From: DATDEW01 sp046590205
GTDB taxonomy: Bacteria > Bacteroidota > Ignavibacteria > Palsa-1295
Direction: 5' to 3'
Assembly (NCBI GenBank): GCA_046590205.1
Contig: JBKJTT010000024.1
Span: 1-44,926, forward strand
Length of the DNA stretch: 44,926 nt
Shown here: one piece after another, positions 42,170 through 44,926 of the stretch
Position numbering within the stretch: the stretch's first letter is position 1
Layout: the number at the start of each line of letters is the position of its first letter
Program-made: the position numbers and the translations under genes
The notes under the pieces: generated by a model
Told to the model about the DNA's origin: nothing
The model's input: only the letters and a program-made list of their open reading frames with translations
Databases searched by the model: none

Positions 42170-42184
42170 GATCACTTCCCAAAA

Positions 42185-43057
42185 TTATTTCTTCAATGCC
42201 TTCACAACAGTCTCGCCGAGCAGTGCTGGGGAGTCAACAACCATGATGCCGCATTCTGTCATTGTCTTCATCTTCTCATCGGCTGTGCCTTTGCCGCCGG
42301 AGATGATAGCTCCTGCATGTCCCATGCGGCGCCCCGGAGGTGCGGTGCGTCCTGCGATGAACCCAACAACAGGTTTCGTGACATGCTCTTTTACAAAATA
42401 TGCAGCTTCTTCTTCCGCCGAGCCGCCGATCTCACCGATCATGATGATTGCGTCGGTGTCAGGATCTGCCTGAAATAATTTCAAGGCATCAATAAACTGT
42501 GTACCGATGATAGGGTCACCGCCGATACCGATAGCTGTTGACTGACCAAGACCTGCATCGCCAATCTGCTTCACCGCTTCGTAGGTCAATGTACCTGAAC
42601 GTGATACGATACCGATACGACCGGGAGTATGAATAAAGCCGGGCATGATACCGATCTTCGCTTCGCCGGGTGTGATAACGCCCGGGCAGTTCGGTCCGAT
42701 AAGAACAGTCTTCGAGTTATCAAGTGCTGCTTTGACGCCGATCATATCACGGACGGGGATACCTTCGGTGATACAGACGACGAGCGGAAGACCTGCATCT
42801 ATCGCTTCTAAAATTGCATCTGCGGCAAAAGCCGGTGGGACGAATATGACCGAGGCATTTGCCTGTGTTGCGGTCACTGCGTCGCGGACAGTATTGAAGA
42901 CCGGGACTCCGATATGCTCGGTGCCGCCTTTGCCGGGGGTTACGCCGCCGACAACTTTTGTGCCATACTCGATCATCTGCTGGGCATGGAATGTGCCTTC
43001 GCTGCCTGTGATACCCTGGACGATAAGTCGTGTATTCTTATTAACTAATACGCTCAT
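42185..43057 (-). CDS. sucD: Succinyl-CoA ligase, alpha subunit
   Basis: Alpha subunit that carries the phosphohistidine in succinyl-CoA synthesis or cleavage. I use the ATG at 43057 (MSVLVNKNTRLIVQGITGSE), 290 residues; the frame opens 14 codons earlier without conservation. CoA-binding Rossmann GITGSEGTFHA, VPPAFAADAILEA, GPNCPGVITPGEAKIGIMPG, SRSGTLTYE and the active-site H247 in GRRMGHAGAI are all present. sucC is not adjacent, so the beta subunit must be elsewhere. Confidence 0.96.
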   Translation of the reverse strand: MSVLVNKNTRLIVQGITGSEGTFHAQQMIEYGTKVVGGVTPGKGGTEHIGVPVFNTVRDAVTATQANASVIFVPPAFAADAILEAIDAGLPLVVCITEGIPVRDMIGVKAALDNSKTVLIGPNCPGVITPGEAKIGIMPGFIHTPGRIGIVSRSGTLTYEAVKQIGDAGLGQSTAIGIGGDPIIGTQFIDALKLFQADPDTDAIIMIGEIGGSAEEEAAYFVKEHVTKPVVGFIAGRTAPPGRRMGHAGAIISGGKGTADEKMKTMTECGIMVVDSPALLGETVVKALKK

Positions 43058-43138
43058 TTTATGTAATTTTTTGGTAGTATTATCATTATAGACTTGCAAA
43101 AATACGGAATATTTAGCCCCTACACCGAGAAATAGCCC

Positions 43139-44098
43139 TCAACTCCCGTCCGAAAAACACTCACTACACACCAAAACCGACATTTTGTCAGTCCCAAAAT
43201 TCTCCCCATCCCGAGATTCAACCTTCATCATCCGCAATTCATCATTTTCCCAAACATGGGTAGGTAACTCATTGATTTTACTATCATCTAAGTTTACACA
43301 CACACCATCCGGAGTTACCGCTACCGGTTCATCTATCTGCTCATCTTCGGTCTTCTTTGCTTCGATGCCGCGGAGGCGGTCCTGCTGCTCTTGATGGCGG
43401 CGAATGAAATCATCGCGTTCTTCACCTTCGGCGTAATAGACAGCATTAGAGAGATAGAGCGTTTCTCCTTCAAAGCCGGGACCTCTTTTCCTCTTCTGGT
43501 TTCCTGTACTGTCTTTCTCTTCTTTGCCGATACGGTTTTTGCCTGTGGATAAATCAACAAGCTCATCGCATATCATCACGAGTCTGCCAAAGCTCGCACG
43601 GCTGGAGCGGCGCATGATGATATGTTTCGCATCAGCGACAGAGTACACAAAGAACGTACACTCCGAGAGCATCTGCATGTTATAGAGCGTGAAGATGAGG
43701 TCTTCGCGGTGGCGGTACGTGCGTGAACCCATCTCCCAGGAGTTAATGATGACAGCAGAGCGCCCCACTTCGCCTGCCAGCGCCATCATCTGCTTAATCT
43801 CGCGTATCGTTTCGGCGAGGTAGCCATTCGAGACATGATAGATAACAAGCCGTTTATCATCGCTGAACTCTGCCGCTTTATAGTCCGCGCTAAAACGCTT
43901 GCCGGAGAAGGGAAGGTTGATGTAGTAGATACGGTCATACTCGCCTTTGGCGAGCAAGAGCTTGGCATGTTGCAAACTGATGCGCAAGTTATGGTAGGCA
44001 TCATCGCCCAAGATAATCGAGATTTCCAGATTCTCGCAGTCTCGGAGGCGCGAAGTCTCATGTTCGGATAGAACGTAGGGTGTTACGGAGGTTTTCAT
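43139..44098 (-). CDS. Unrecognised protein, possibly RecA-like fold without P-loop
   Basis: 319 residues from the ATG at 44098 (MKTSVTPYVLSEHE); the longer frame runs into repeat DNA and is rejected. Residues 25-200 alternate strands and helices as in RecA/DnaB/KaiC-type ATPases: EISIILGDDAYHNLRISLQH, then KGEYDRIYYINLPF, RSAVIINSWEMGS, SECTFFVYS and GRLVMICDELVDL. Where a Walker A would sit the text reads GDDAYHNLRIS. The second half is charged and low-complexity (EEKDSTGNQKRKRG), then ends with VLVCSECFSD. No family recognised; no signal peptide. The gene stands alone after sucD. Confidence 0.6.
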   Translation of the reverse strand: MKTSVTPYVLSEHETSRLRDCENLEISIILGDDAYHNLRISLQHAKLLLAKGEYDRIYYINLPFSGKRFSADYKAAEFSDDKRLVIYHVSNGYLAETIREIKQMMALAGEVGRSAVIINSWEMGSRTYRHREDLIFTLYNMQMLSECTFFVYSVADAKHIIMRRSSRASFGRLVMICDELVDLSTGKNRIGKEEKDSTGNQKRKRGPGFEGETLYLSNAVYYAEGEERDDFIRRHQEQQDRLRGIEAKKTEDEQIDEPVAVTPDGVCVNLDDSKINELPTHVWENDELRMMKVESRDGENFGTDKMSVLVCSECFSDGS

Positions 44099-44146
44099 AA
44101 GCGTATATTTCGTTAAAGTGAAATGACCAAAGCACCGAGCCGCCTC

Positions 44147-44188
44147 TGTCATTCCGACAGAGCGACTAACGGGAGCGACGAGGAATCT
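44147..44188 (+). repeat. Dispersed intergenic repeat, GTCATTCCGA type
   Basis: GTCATTCCGACAGAGCGAC at the left and GACGAGGAATCT at the right match the head and tail of the repeat family seen at 28927 and 29090. Confidence 0.55.
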
Positions 44189-44349
44189 GGGAAAAGACCA
44201 TTCTCCACATTCACAAGCCACTTCTCACCCGGTGCCCCTAATTACACATATAATATACGTAATTATGTCCTTTTTGATTCTGAAAACTATAAAATTTAAT
44301 ATTACGGGCACCTATGGGAGCGAAGGTCACTATCTACTTTTCAATCGTA

Positions 44350-44926
44350 TTAACGATTTATTAGTAGCTTAGTTGTATTGATGGCATTACCCTGTAAAAC
44401 TCTCACATAGTATATACCATTATTTAGGGAGCTTACATTTATAGATAACTTGGAATTATCAGTAAACTCTTTAGCTCCCGACAACAAACAATTTCCAAGC
44501 AAATCAAAGATGCTTACACGTATGTTATCTTTTATGTTCGATGTCTCTATCCAAAGAATATCATTCGTAGGATTCGGGTATATGAGTAGTTTTTCCTTAT
44601 GTGGTTTATTGTCAACAAATGTCTTTGGGGTGACATGACCTACAAGAAGAATTGCATCAGCTGGTACATTTCGTATTATTTCTTGAAGCGCTCCGTCAAA
44701 TCTTTCAATGAAATACGAAAAATAGTATTCTAAAGTACAATCTTCTTCGGACTGCGGAATGAATCTGAAAATAACAGACTCTTTATTAGGCTCTTTTACA
44801 ACATTGAAAAGGGAGAATCCTGAATTGTCAACGATAGGTTCATACTTGATTTTTTTAACGATGTCAGTATATGTAATAGTAGCCGCACTATATGTCGTGT
44901 CACCGAGTGGACATTCAAATCCGAGA
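44350..44926 (-). CDS. T9SS-secreted protein, 5' end cut by window
   Basis: The minus-strand frame stays open from the window edge to TAA at 44350-44352, about 191 codons. Visible are beta-rich stretches (TTYSAATITYTDIVKKIKYE, SVIFRFIPQSEED, TLEYYFSYFIERFDG, VPADAILLVGHVTPK) and then a T9SS type A sorting domain: LLIYPNPTNDILWIE, VSIFDLLGNCLL, LNNGIYYVRVLQG and a basic end TTKLLINR. No functional domain can be named from this piece. Confidence 0.8.
   Translation of the reverse strand, partial: LGFECPLGDTTYSAATITYTDIVKKIKYEPIVDNSGFSLFNVVKEPNKESVIFRFIPQSEEDCTLEYYFSYFIERFDGALQEIIRNVPADAILLVGHVTPKTFVDNKPHKEKLLIYPNPTNDILWIETSNIKDNIRVSIFDLLGNCLLSGAKEFTDNSKLSINVSSLNNGIYYVRVLQGNAINTTKLLINR

Noticed and set aside
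44099..44221. N-terminal extension of the orphan 43139 gene
   Set aside because: It runs through the GTCATTCCGA repeat and gives a Cys-rich, unconserved-looking sequence; ATG 44098 is better.

Overview
The window looks like a chromosomal segment of a Bacteroidota/Chlorobiota-group bacterium, perhaps near Ignavibacteria or Candidatus Kapabacteria. The reasons are several secreted proteins ending in type IX secretion (T9SS) type A sorting domains (YPNP start, DILG core), TonB-dependent receptors with a carboxypeptidase-regulatory-like domain, a Chlorobium-like malate dehydrogenase, and few clear Shine-Dalgarno sequences. Taxonomy is inference from sequence style only. I saw no transposase, phage gene or CRISPR array.

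Layout. 1-1150: 3'-truncated T9SS beta-propeller-like gene. 1.2-4.6 kb (minus): folC and recN overlap, then rplS with its own terminator. 4.8-8.2 kb: ispE (+), convergent with a single-domain HD hydrolase resembling RelA/SpoT hydrolases, then a lipoprotein and mdh (minus). 8.2-8.8 kb: AT-rich gap with a pair of DnaA-box-like sites. 8.8-11.8 kb: a T9SS protein whose start codon looks damaged, then an asparagine-synthetase-like gene whose last 39 codons lie in the +1 frame. 11.9-13 kb: tmRNA with a PIN-domain toxin-antitoxin pair immediately downstream. 13-14.8 kb: large T9SS protein (minus). 15-16.5 kb: SDR epimerase, rplU, rpmA. 16.6-17.8 kb (minus): outer-membrane protein and mono-haem lipoprotein cytochrome. 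17.9-20.7 kb (minus): rpsO and pnp, with leader structures and an RGG-like tail on PNPase. 21.3-26.8 kb (+): DUF4331 T9SS protein, TPR lipoprotein and TonB-dependent receptor in one run. 26.9-28.7 kb: another T9SS protein. 28.7-29.2 kb: repeat-bearing gap. 29.2-30.8 kb: mnmA and a secreted protein. 30.9-32.7 kb (minus): a 4Fe-4S ferredoxin-like protein and an acyl-CoA carboxylase carboxyltransferase. 32.8-35.6 kb (+): tRNA-Pro, a small His/Cys-rich exported protein and a second TonB-dependent receptor. 35.6-40.6 kb (minus): apparent operon of a Nudix hydrolase, two related envelope proteins and a GAF-GAF protein with a degenerate GGDEF domain. 40.7-43.1 kb (minus): ndk, a DUF433/DUF5615 toxin-antitoxin pair, a rhodanese and sucD. 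43.1-44.1 kb: an unrecognised protein with a RecA-like look but no P-loop. 44.35 kb to the end: a 5'-truncated T9SS gene.

How it fits together. The housekeeping genes cover translation (rplS, rplU, rpmA, rpsO, tRNA-Pro, tmRNA, mnmA), RNA decay (pnp), DNA repair (recN), folate and isoprenoid synthesis, and central carbon metabolism (mdh, sucD, carboxylase). Between them lie envelope systems: two TonB receptors, each preceded by a small or lipidated exported partner, and six T9SS cargo proteins. The best candidates for undescribed systems are the DUF4331-TPR-TonB receptor locus, the small His/Cys-rich protein with its TonB receptor, and the Nudix/DUF6263-like/degenerate-GGDEF operon. Several short repeat families sit in the gaps, and two appear to run into the 3' ends of coding genes.
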